From: Chitinivibrionales bacterium
Lineage (GTDB): Bacteria > Fibrobacterota > Chitinivibrionia > Chitinivibrionales > JANQEN01
Reading direction: 5' to 3'
NCBI GenBank assembly: GCA_030593665.1
Contig: JAUVGS010000099.1
Coordinates: 1-7,253 of the forward strand
Length of the DNA stretch: 7,253 bases
Under the pieces are notes generated by a model. It did no database searches and was not told where the DNA came from. It was given only the letters and a program-made list of their open reading frames with translations. Below, one piece after another: positions 1-4,915 of the stretch (positions are counted from its first letter, which is position 1; every line of letters begins with the position of its first letter). The translations under genes and the position numbers were made by a program.

Positions 1-118
1 CAAGTGTTGAAACTGCTTTCAACTTATTGGAGACAACAATAATCTTACTCCATATAAAGATAAGTATCAGTGTAAAAAAGAAAAAAGTAATTGTCCAGAA
101 TATTTTTAATATTTCCAT
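1..118 (-). CDS. N-terminus of a probable membrane-anchored protein (incomplete at window edge)
   Basis: Reading leftwards from an ATG at 118-116, the frame stays open for 39 codons to the window edge. The translation starts MEILKIFWTITFFFF and continues as an uninterrupted hydrophobic stretch to about residue 23, followed by a polar, lysine-containing segment. This has the shape of a single N-terminal transmembrane or signal-anchor helix. The gene would continue left of the window. No Shine-Dalgarno sequence precedes the ATG, but several other genes here also lack one. It has the same orientation as the zinc-ribbon gene at 246-443, about 127 bp upstream. The main caution is that AT-rich non-coding DNA readily mimics Phe/Ile/Leu-rich peptides. 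The family cannot be recognised from this fragment. Confidence 0.45.
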   Translation of the reverse strand, partial: MEILKIFWTITFFFFTLILIFIWSKIIVVSNKLKAVSTL

Positions 119-120
119 GG

Positions 121-139
121 AATTAGTATACCACTAATT
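121..139. repeat. 7-bp inverted repeat just before the edge ORF
   Basis: AATTAGT (121-127) and ACTAATT (133-139) are perfect reverse complements with a 5-nt spacer. The pair ends 2 bp before the putative ATG at 118, so in a leftward transcript it would form a small AU-rich hairpin where the ribosome binding site should be. It could be an operator, a translational control hairpin, or chance in AT-rich DNA. Confidence 0.35.
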
Positions 140-152
140 ATTGATGAGTACT

Positions 153-178
153 ACCGGATTAAACGGTTTTACCGGATT
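153..178. repeat. Direct repeat of ACCGGATT
   Basis: ACCGGATT occurs at 153-160 and again at 171-178, an 18-bp period. A related ACCGGAAT lies at 236-243. All are in the spacer between the zinc-ribbon gene and the edge ORF. They could be binding sites for a regulator of the leftward gene, but no known consensus is recognised. Confidence 0.35.
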
Positions 179-221
179 GGCACAACCCACAAGATATGTT
201 TTTCCCCAAAATAAAGCAAGT

Positions 222-242
222 TTCCGGTTTTTTTTACCGGAA
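222..242. repeat. Hairpin after the zinc-ribbon gene
   Basis: TTCCGGT (222-228) and ACCGGAA (236-242) form a perfect 7-bp stem around a loop of seven T (seven A in the leftward transcript). It begins 3 bp after the stop codon of the leftward gene at 246-443, the position expected of a 3'-end structure. No U-tract follows the stem in that direction, so it is not a textbook intrinsic terminator. It may stabilise the mRNA end or act as a weak terminator. Confidence 0.4.
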
Positions 243-245
243 TTG

Positions 246-443
246 TCACTCTGTCATAAAAATTCGTAAATTCGTACCTTTTTCACCTATCGGCACGACA
301 ACTTTTCCACCACAGCCGGGACAGAGACCCTCATAGGCAGTTCCGGATTTATTCTTATAAATACGCCCATACAGGTTACAGCATTTGAAATAAATACCCA
401 CAAAGGGCTTTTTTTCATGTCTGTTTTTATCTTTCCGGCGCAT
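246..443 (-). CDS. Small four-cysteine zinc-ribbon-like protein
   Basis: This 65-residue protein has a basic N-terminus (residues 1-12, mostly Arg, Lys and His) and a compact core starting VGIYFKCCNLYGRIY. Adjacent cysteines C21-C22 are followed about 19 residues later by a CPGCG knuckle (C41, C44). Four cysteines in a CC plus CxxC layout suggest one zinc ion in a ribbon-like fold. The core pattern (GIYFKCC, RIYKN, GTAYEG, CPxCG) resembles short uncharacterised proteins I recall from several Gram-negative phyla, but I could not check this by search. The start at 443 is the only ATG before the conserved core; no Shine-Dalgarno sequence is visible. It is divergent from dinB with 343 bp between them. 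A nucleic-acid-binding role is possible but is inference. Confidence 0.75.
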   Translation of the reverse strand: MRRKDKNRHEKKPFVGIYFKCCNLYGRIYKNKSGTAYEGLCPGCGGKVVVPIGEKGTNLRIFMTE

Positions 444-507
444 AGGTAATAAATAATAGATTTTTAAAAAAATTCAAGGGTTTTGTTGCAAAGGGATAAA
501 ATATTAT

Positions 508-543
508 GTAACCGTTCACAGGTTTCGGGTTTAAAGGTTAAAT
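508..543 (+). repeat. Dispersed intergenic repeat, copy 1 (GTAACCGTTCA family)
   Basis: It begins GTAACCGTTCACAGGTT (508-524), identical over 17 bp to 3685-3701, and ends AAAGGTTAAAT (533-543), identical to 3716-3726. The middle differs by substitutions and a short indel. After the 11-bp anchor, GGTT recurs at 521, 528 and 536, i.e. at 7- and 8-nt steps. It lies between two divergent genes. It looks like a degenerate copy of a REP-like intergenic element; its function is unknown. Confidence 0.7.
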
Positions 544-651
544 AAAAGCAGAATGGCCTTTATAATTATTGCTCATTCAGTCGAAAAAACAGTTTTACCT
601 GCTTTCCGGGCGGACACTAATTACTCAATATCTTATGGGAATTCGAAAGTC

Positions 652-693
652 ATCTCGTATCTCGCTTAACGTTTCTCGTTACTCGCATTTACG
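652..693 (+). repeat. Degenerate heptanucleotide tandem repeat upstream of dinB
   Basis: Six consecutive 7-nt units can be laid out from 652 to 693 with approximate consensus WWCTCGY. Units 1, 2, 4 and 5 contain CTCG at 654, 661, 675 and 682; unit 3 keeps only CG (TTAACGT) and unit 6 is shifted by one base. The CG dinucleotide therefore falls at 656, 663, 670, 677 and 684, exactly 7 nt apart. The array ends 93 bp before the dinB start. Confidence 0.6.
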
Positions 694-786
694 CATAATG
701 CTTTAAAACACTTTCTCAGTCAGTATTTATTTTACCTCTTAGCCATGGTTCTATCGTTTTAAGGAAAAAAGTATTGCTGTATTAAT

Positions 787-1980
787 ATGGAAAATAAAAA
801 GCTCATATTCCACATCGACATGGACGCTTTTTTTACGTCTATCGAGCAGCGGGACAACCCTGAACTCAAAGGCAAGCCGGTTATTGTCGGGGCTCTCCCC
901 GGCAACCGGGGAGTAGTGTCGGCGGCCAGTTACGAGTCACGGAAATACGGCATACATTCCGCTCTGCCGATCAGCCAGGCATATGCCCGTTGCCCCCATG
1001 GGATCTACTTACGTCCGCGGATGCGTGTCTATTCGCATGTGTCAAAAGAGGTCATTACTATACTTCGATCATTTACGCCGCTCATTGAGCAGATATCCAT
1101 TGATGAGGCATTCATGGACATGACTGGAACCCGGAAACTCTGGGGGCCTCCGCGCAAAGCCGCTAAAACTTTAGCTGAGGAGATTAAAAATAATCTTGAT
1201 CTTACTGCCTCTATCGGTATCGCTCCCAATAAATTTCTCGCCAAACTGGCTTCTGATATGGATAAACCAAATGGAATTACTCAAGTGCCGTTTGAGCCGG
1301 AAGCAATTATTGCATGGCTGGCACCGCTTGAAGTCTCAAAAATCTGGGGAGTCGGCAAAAAGACACAGCTTGCCTTGCACGCACTGGGTGTACGTCATAT
1401 TGGTGAATTACAGAAAATACCACCTGGGGAGCTTGAAAACCGATTCGGTAAACAGGGACTCGGCCTGTGTAACCTCTGCCGCGGTATTGATTCACGGGAT
1501 ATCAAAGAACCTGAAAAAGCAAAATCAATTTCACGGGAGCATACCTATAACACGGATTCATTCGACAGGGATGAATGGTATACGACAATACTCTCATTGG
1601 CAAGGGATGTGGCAAAAAGGGCGCGCAGAGCACAACAGAAGGGTAAAACGATATTTCTTACCTATCGAACATCTGATTTCAAACGGCACACGCGTCAGGT
1701 CTCACTCGACCGGCCGACAAATCTTGCCAAACAGATCTATGAACACGCCGGTATACTGCTTAAGAAAGATATCCCGCAGTTAAAAGGTCTTCGCATTATT
1801 GGTGTTGGCATCACCAATTTTGATGATGCTCTTCAAACAAACCTGTTTGAAGATGAAAAAGAGATCAAAGCGTGGAATGCTTCAGAGAAAGCGATGGATG
1901 TCATTGCCGAGCGATTCGGCAGTGATGCGATTTTCCGAGCGAGGGAGATGCGTGTGAAAAGGGAAAAGAAATTAAAGTAA
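787..1980 (+). CDS. dinB: DNA polymerase IV (Y-family translesion polymerase)
   Basis: Pol IV is an error-prone polymerase that extends primers past damaged template bases and is recruited by the beta sliding clamp. The 397-residue protein shows the family order. HIDMDAFF (9-16) carries the first metal-binding Asp, D11, and the steric-gate Phe, F16. The palm motif SIDEAF (104-109) has D106 and E107. The conserved SIGIAPNKFLAKLASD block spans about 142-157. A helix-hairpin-helix thumb (KIWGVGKKT, from 185) is followed by a little-finger domain at about 245-345. QTNLF (350-354) matches the QxxLF clamp-binding motif, and a further 43 residues include a conserved-looking RFGSDAIFRA segment (376-385). 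Length and catalytic residues look intact. The ATG at 787 is chosen because DMDAFF normally lies about ten residues from the start. AAGGAA at 761 is too far upstream to be a good ribosome binding site. No SOS box is seen, so damage induction cannot be claimed. Confidence 0.97.
   Translation: MENKKLIFHIDMDAFFTSIEQRDNPELKGKPVIVGALPGNRGVVSAASYESRKYGIHSALPISQAYARCPHGIYLRPRMRVYSHVSKEVITILRSFTPLIEQISIDEAFMDMTGTRKLWGPPRKAAKTLAEEIKNNLDLTASIGIAPNKFLAKLASDMDKPNGITQVPFEPEAIIAWLAPLEVSKIWGVGKKTQLALHALGVRHIGELQKIPPGELENRFGKQGLGLCNLCRGIDSRDIKEPEKAKSISREHTYNTDSFDRDEWYTTILSLARDVAKRARRAQQKGKTIFLTYRTSDFKRHTRQVSLDRPTNLAKQIYEHAGILLKKDIPQLKGLRIIGVGITNFDDALQTNLFEDEKEIKAWNASEKAMDVIAERFGSDAIFRAREMRVKREKKLK
1798..1853 (+). 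other. Two adjacent stem-loops inside the 3' part of dinB
   Basis: ATTGGTG (1798-1804) pairs with CACCAAT (1812-1818) around a 7-nt loop. Eleven bases later TCTTCAAACA (1830-1839) pairs perfectly with TGTTTGAAGA (1844-1853) around the tetraloop AACC. The second, 10-bp hairpin covers the codons for the clamp-binding motif QTNLF. No U-tract follows, so it is not an intrinsic terminator. It may be an mRNA structure or simply a by-product of the codons used. Confidence 0.45.
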
Positions 1981-2016
1981 TTGGTAATAAAAATAACCTG
2001 TAATATTTTATTCATT

Positions 2017-2772
2017 ATGATAAGCCTCATTGTCTGCTCAATTAAAGACCCTTCCTGGAACGACCATGAACGTAACGTAAAGGCCACCATTGGCATTGAA
2101 TACGAGTATATCCGTATTGACAACCGTGATAATAGTTATTGCATATGCTCAGCTTATAACGAGGGGGTATCACGAGCTCAAGGCGATATCCTCGTGTTCG
2201 TCCATGAAGATGTTTTTTTTCTCGAACGGGAATGGGGGGCGGCGTTAACAGGCAAAATGTTTGGCGATAGTTCTATCGGCCTTATCGGGGTGGCCGGAAC
2301 CCAGTACCTTTTTTCAGACAATCGCTATTGGGGCGCCGCCGGAGCGCCCTTTACCCGGGGACGGGTTGTTCAACTTATGGATGACAAAGAAATGATCTCT
2401 GTTTTCAACCGGGATAAAAACGATGCCGATGTCGTTGCGGTTGACGGGTTATTTTTTGCGGTAAGAAAGAACCTCTTTGAAAAGGTCTCATTTGACGCAG
2501 AAACCTTTGATGATTTTCATTTCTACGACCTCGATATTTGTATGCAGATACGCAAGCATGCCCGCTGTCTTGTCACCTGGGATATTTTGGTGAAGCATGA
2601 ATCTATCGGTGTTACCGGGGAGGCTTTTTTACAGGCCGGAATGAAATTTCTTAATAAATGGAAAGATGAACTACCGGTATCGTGCTCCGATGCTGTACCG
2701 ACTTCATATGAATCACCCGGGGTAAAAAATTGGGTATTGAAAGGTCCTCTGCCGCCAACAATACTCGATTAA
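2017..2772 (+). CDS. GT-A-fold glycosyltransferase, family 2-like
   Basis: This is probably a cytoplasmic glycosyltransferase moving a sugar from a nucleotide donor to a surface glycan or protein. The 251-residue product starts MISLIVCSIKD, the usual first strand of a GT-A fold. IDNRDNSYCICSAYNEG (34-50) is followed by DILVFVHEDVFF (57-68), where HED (63-65) takes the place of the DxD metal site, as in the Glyco_tranf_2_5-type families. VDGLFFAVR (142-150), FHFYDLDICMQ (167-177) and KHESIG (193-198) match the acceptor-side half. A longer frame exists from a TTG at 1981, immediately after the dinB stop, but the ATG at 2017 places the first beta strand at the N-terminus as normal for the family. 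Neither start has a clear Shine-Dalgarno sequence. The 36-bp gap suggests co-transcription with dinB. Its 3' end overlaps the convergent sulfotransferase-like gene. Donor and acceptor are unknown. Confidence 0.88.
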   Translation: MISLIVCSIKDPSWNDHERNVKATIGIEYEYIRIDNRDNSYCICSAYNEGVSRAQGDILVFVHEDVFFLEREWGAALTGKMFGDSSIGLIGVAGTQYLFSDNRYWGAAGAPFTRGRVVQLMDDKEMISVFNRDKNDADVVAVDGLFFAVRKNLFEKVSFDAETFDDFHFYDLDICMQIRKHARCLVTWDILVKHESIGVTGEAFLQAGMKFLNKWKDELPVSCSDAVPTSYESPGVKNWVLKGPLPPTILD

Positions 2773-3515
2773 ACCATTACCGATTTATTGTGAAAGGAAA
2801 ATGTCTTCGAGCGTAGGATTTCATACACGCGCCGGATACCACCCGGCAGTTTTTCAATGAGCCTTCTCTCCGTAGGGTCATGATTCAAATCGCCGTTGTA
2901 AAATCCATCAACCAGGTCGAGTATTTCTCCGGCAGTAAGTGGTGAGCCTATCTCCTCAAGGAGACCGGTTAATTCATATTCAAAATTTGTTCTTAAATTA
3001 TCATAATCAACCACAACAACCGGCGTTTGAGTGCATTCATTCAGGAAACGGATATTGTACTCATACCAGAGCCTCAACCCGGCTTCAAGCGGAATGCCAT
3101 TGCGTTTTTTCAGAGAGATAGCTACACCGATTGGACTTCGCAGGCAGTAAATTATCGTATATAAACTCCTGCAGTATCGTTCCCAGTGTGCGACAGTGAG
3201 ACACAATCGGGGGTCTTTGATGAGGTCACCGTTAAATATTTCAGTAAATCGCTTTATATGAGATGAAACCTTAATGCCGGCTAATGTGATTTCCTGCATA
3301 ACTGGTGGATTATACCAGGTGCCGCCGGCGAGCTCAATAATTTTATCATTAATTAATACTGGCCAGATATTCTCAAAATGGCCCTTTTCATTATCAAGCC
3401 TGCTCTCATTGTTGTTAAGAAGGGGATGTGAGGTACCGAGTGAATACCCACATCTGTTCAGCAATCCTGCCACACAACTCGTGCCGCTTCTATGCATTCC
3501 TGTAATTGCAATCAT
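2769..3515 (-). CDS. Sulfotransferase-like P-loop protein
   Basis: It probably transfers sulfate from PAPS to a glycan or other cell-surface acceptor. The 248-residue protein begins MIAITGMHRSGTS; GMHRSGTS (6-13) is the 5'-phosphosulfate-binding P-loop of this family. NEKGHFEN (42-49) and the acidic-basic LIKDPRLCLTVAHW (98-111) are typical of sulfotransferase-family proteins related to COG3551. CLRSPIGVAISLKKR (124-138) gives the Arg (R126) and Ser (S134) spacing expected for the 3'-phosphate site. The length is normal and nothing looks broken. The ATG at 3515 has an AGGA 7 nt upstream. The gene faces the glycosyltransferase gene and overlaps it by 4 bp at the stop codons. The shared neighbourhood suggests both act on surface polysaccharide, but they are on opposite strands. 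Substrate unknown; some relatives bind PAPS poorly or lack demonstrated activity. Confidence 0.85.
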   Translation of the reverse strand: MIAITGMHRSGTSCVAGLLNRCGYSLGTSHPLLNNNESRLDNEKGHFENIWPVLINDKIIELAGGTWYNPPVMQEITLAGIKVSSHIKRFTEIFNGDLIKDPRLCLTVAHWERYCRSLYTIIYCLRSPIGVAISLKKRNGIPLEAGLRLWYEYNIRFLNECTQTPVVVVDYDNLRTNFEYELTGLLEEIGSPLTAGEILDLVDGFYNGDLNHDPTERRLIEKLPGGIRRVYEILRSKTFSFHNKSVMV

Positions 3516-3865
3516 AATTCGATCCTATTTAACAATAACTCATGTCTCATTATTTCTTACATTATTTATATCGGCAGAACAACAATTTTTTTGTAGCAGT
3601 TTTAGGGGAAATACTGAAAATATCTGGTTTAAAGGAGGGGAACCTTTCTCTACCTGAATAAAAAATCAATAGTAATCTATTTCTGTAACCGTTCACAGGT
3701 TCAGGGTTCCCATTCAAAGGTTAAATCATCTTTTTCTGTGAAAAACGTTGTGATGATGCTTGAGTTTGTAAATATTCTTTAATTTTCCCTCCTTCAATAA
3801 AGCTTTGGAGGACACGAGATTTTTTATTTCAACCTTGAACCCTGAACCTTGAAACCCCTGAACGG
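3516..3865. other. Non-coding spacer between the sulfotransferase-like and PAC2 genes
   Basis: This 350-bp AT-rich spacer separates two leftward genes. It must hold the sulfotransferase promoter, but no convincing -35/-10 pair was found. It carries most of the inverted repeat element (3685-3869). An AAAGGAGG at 3631-3638 resembles a rightward ribosome binding site, yet no usable start codon follows at the right distance. A rightward frame across 3274-3657 is mostly antisense to the sulfotransferase gene and is not supported. Confidence 0.6.
3523..3526 (-). promoter_or_regulatory. Ribosome binding site for the sulfotransferase-like gene
   Basis: Read leftwards, AGGA lies 7 nt before the ATG at 3515. 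This supports that start and is one of only two clear Shine-Dalgarno sequences in the window. Confidence 0.65.
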
Positions 3866-3869
3866 TTAC
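3685..3869. repeat. Imperfect inverted repeat element with GTAACCGTTCA ends
   Basis: The left arm starts GTAACCGTTCA (3685-3695) and the right arm ends TGAACGGTTAC (3859-3869), a perfect 11-bp terminal inverted repeat. Further in, AGGTTCAGGGTTC (3697-3709) is the exact complement of 3837-3849, and AAGGTTAAAT (3717-3726) nearly matches the complement of AACCTT and flanking bases (3827-3836). The right arm contains AACCTTG, AACCCTG, AACCTTG in tandem from 3831. The unmatched core is about 100 bp, AT-rich and non-coding. TTCT flanks both ends (3681-3684 and 3870-3873), a possible 4-bp target duplication. It may be a MITE-like or REP-like element, or two independent repeats in opposite orientation. 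The right end lies in the 3' end of the PAC2 gene. Confidence 0.65.
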
Positions 3870-4804
3870 TTCTTATCTAATCTATTCTTATCATCCTTGA
3901 ACAAACCCAGGAACCGGTGCTCATACAGCTCATACAATTTCCACCGATCCAGTTCCTCTTTTAATTTATTCGCTTTTGTCTTATCCTGCTTTACCTCGTC
4001 AAAGAGCCGTTCGATTTTATCCATTATATTATGCGGGACTTCATCCTCCTCGACATCCGGTGCTTCTTCCTCCTTCTCCATAACCGAAGGAAAATACTCT
4101 TTAATCCGGTCTTCAATTGCAGCAAGCTGTTTATCCACGACCCCAATACTTTCTTCAAGGTCATTGTGGCCAAACGAATGGCCAAGGATACCCTCGAAGG
4201 TTTTTATAATCTCAAGTGATGCTTTTGGATAGGACAGGTTGCTGGCAAATGAAGGAATTGTTCCTAAAAGACAGCAGGCGTCAATATCCCGTGTTGCCGC
4301 CACACCGAGAAGCAGGCCATTCTGGCCGGCAATGTAACCGTCAGGCATCGGCGCAACATTAAAATCAACTATATCTATGAATGCATCGGGATTATTCACT
4401 GCACTTAACACTTTCGATGGTGCCTTATGACTCATGGGCTGTGCAAAAGCGGCAGCAGTGAAAATGCGTTTTACATGATACTGCTCTGCGATATTTAAAA
4501 TCGTTTTTATTATGGTAATACCATCTTTGCCGCCAACCTGTGCATTACTTTCAAAAATGATGGCACACGGATCCTTGTGGTAGTAAAAAACAGCACCTGG
4601 TATTTCAGGGAGCTGCGCGGCGCCACCCTTGACAATTATAGAATCCGGAATAAAAAATGAGGCCATATCAATCTCCGCAAAAACCCTTGCCTCAAGTTTT
4701 GTCCGTAAATAATCCATGGCAATAATACCGACATTACCCATCCCCGGCCATGCGGCAAACATCGTAGGAAGTTTCTCAAAATTTACTTCTTCAAAAATTC
4801 TCAT
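3866..4804 (-). CDS. PAC2-family (proteasome assembly chaperone-like) protein
   Basis: PAC2-family proteins are related to chaperones that help assemble eukaryotic and archaeal proteasomes; in most bacteria their role is unknown. The 312-residue protein has a PAC2 domain at about 10-230: AAWPGMGNVG near the start (17-26), a PDSIIVKGG strand (53-61), IAGQNGLLLG (158-167) and SYPKASLEII (191-200). It is followed by an acidic linker (242-255, rich in Glu and Asp) and a charged, probably coiled-coil tail (about 258-290), then a basic end. The ATG at 4804 is preferred over a TTG at 4810, because AAGGAG lies 10 nt before the ATG but only 4 nt before the TTG. The TAA stop is part of the GTAACCGTTCA repeat. 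The gene is divergent from the dus gene, with a good promoter between them. No proteasome subunit gene is present here, so a proteasome role is unsupported. Confidence 0.87.
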   Translation of the reverse strand: MRIFEEVNFEKLPTMFAAWPGMGNVGIIAMDYLRTKLEARVFAEIDMASFFIPDSIIVKGGAAQLPEIPGAVFYYHKDPCAIIFESNAQVGGKDGITIIKTILNIAEQYHVKRIFTAAAFAQPMSHKAPSKVLSAVNNPDAFIDIVDFNVAPMPDGYIAGQNGLLLGVAATRDIDACCLLGTIPSFASNLSYPKASLEIIKTFEGILGHSFGHNDLEESIGVVDKQLAAIEDRIKEYFPSVMEKEEEAPDVEEDEVPHNIMDKIERLFDEVKQDKTKANKLKEELDRWKLYELYEHRFLGLFKDDKNRLDKK

Positions 4805-4814
4805 TAACAATACG

Positions 4815-4820
4815 CTCCTT
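4815..4820 (-). promoter_or_regulatory. Ribosome binding site for the PAC2 gene
   Basis: Leftwards this reads AAGGAG, the strongest Shine-Dalgarno sequence in the window. It is 10 nt from the ATG at 4804 and 4 nt from the alternative TTG at 4810, so it favours the ATG. Confidence 0.75.
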
Positions 4821-4849
4821 TATACTAGTACGTTATAAAACCATACTAT

Positions 4850-4878
4850 ATTTTACTCTAGTTTCACTAGGGTTGCAA
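4850..4878 (-). promoter_or_regulatory. Sigma70-type promoter for the PAC2 gene
   Basis: Read leftwards, TTGCAA (4878-4873) is followed after exactly 17 nt by TAAAAT (4855-4850). The -10 matches TATAAT at five of six positions and the -35 matches TTGACA at four of six. It lies about 45 bp before the PAC2 ATG. No comparably good pair was found for the rightward dus gene; TACAAT at 4880-4885 is a possible -10 without a fitting -35. Confidence 0.55.
4858..4870. promoter_or_regulatory. CTAG palindrome, candidate operator
   Basis: CTAGT (4858-4862) and ACTAG (4866-4870) are a perfect inverted repeat around TTC. It sits entirely within the 17-bp spacer of the PAC2 promoter, where a bound repressor would block RNA polymerase. 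A second CTAG palindrome, TACTAGTA, lies at 4823-4830 in the presumed 5' leader. A binding protein is not identified. Confidence 0.4.
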
Positions 4879-4915
4879 ATACAATTTTATTTTTTAACCA
4901 TAGTTACCGAAAAAA

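Larger units (their letters stand above)
444..786. other. Non-coding divergent spacer upstream of the zinc-ribbon gene and dinB
   Basis: This 343-bp AT-rich spacer must hold the promoters of both divergent genes, but no convincing -35/-10 pair was found for either. It contains one copy of the GTAACCGTTCA repeat (508-543) and a degenerate heptad array (652-693). No LexA-type box of the CTG-N10-CAG or GAAC-N4-GTTC kind was seen upstream of dinB. A 38-codon open frame at 553-669 lacks other support. Confidence 0.6.

Noticed and set aside
553..669. 38-codon open frame in the spacer upstream of dinB
   Set aside because: No ribosome binding site, no recognisable feature, and it ends in the heptad array; expected by chance at this length.
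694..786. SOS (LexA) box upstream of dinB
   Set aside because: No match to the gammaproteobacterial or Gram-positive LexA consensus could be found; a lineage-specific box cannot be judged by eye.
1196..1783. 195-codon rightward open frame in another frame of dinB
   Set aside because: It lies wholly inside dinB, whose motifs are intact and continuous; the alternative translation shows no recognisable domain.
1981..2016. TTG start of the glycosyltransferase directly after the dinB stop
   Set aside because: It adds 12 residues before the first beta strand that normally begins this family; no ribosome binding site supports it.
2331..2349. GGGCGC/GCGCCC inverted repeat in the glycosyltransferase gene
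   Set aside because: Explained by the Gly/Ala/Pro codons of the encoded WGAAGAP segment; the stem is short.
3274..3657. Rightward open frame across the sulfotransferase-like gene start
   Set aside because: Mostly antisense to a gene with clear motifs; Ser/Leu-rich shadow sequence with no family resemblance.
3788..3811. CCTCC/GGAGG inverted repeat in the core of the repeat element
   Set aside because: Only 5 bp with a 14-nt loop and no U-tract; chance is likely.
3849..4232. Rightward open frame opposite the end of PAC2
   Set aside because: Ser/Phe-rich complement of the Glu/Lys-rich PAC2 tail; a typical shadow of a charged coiled-coil region.
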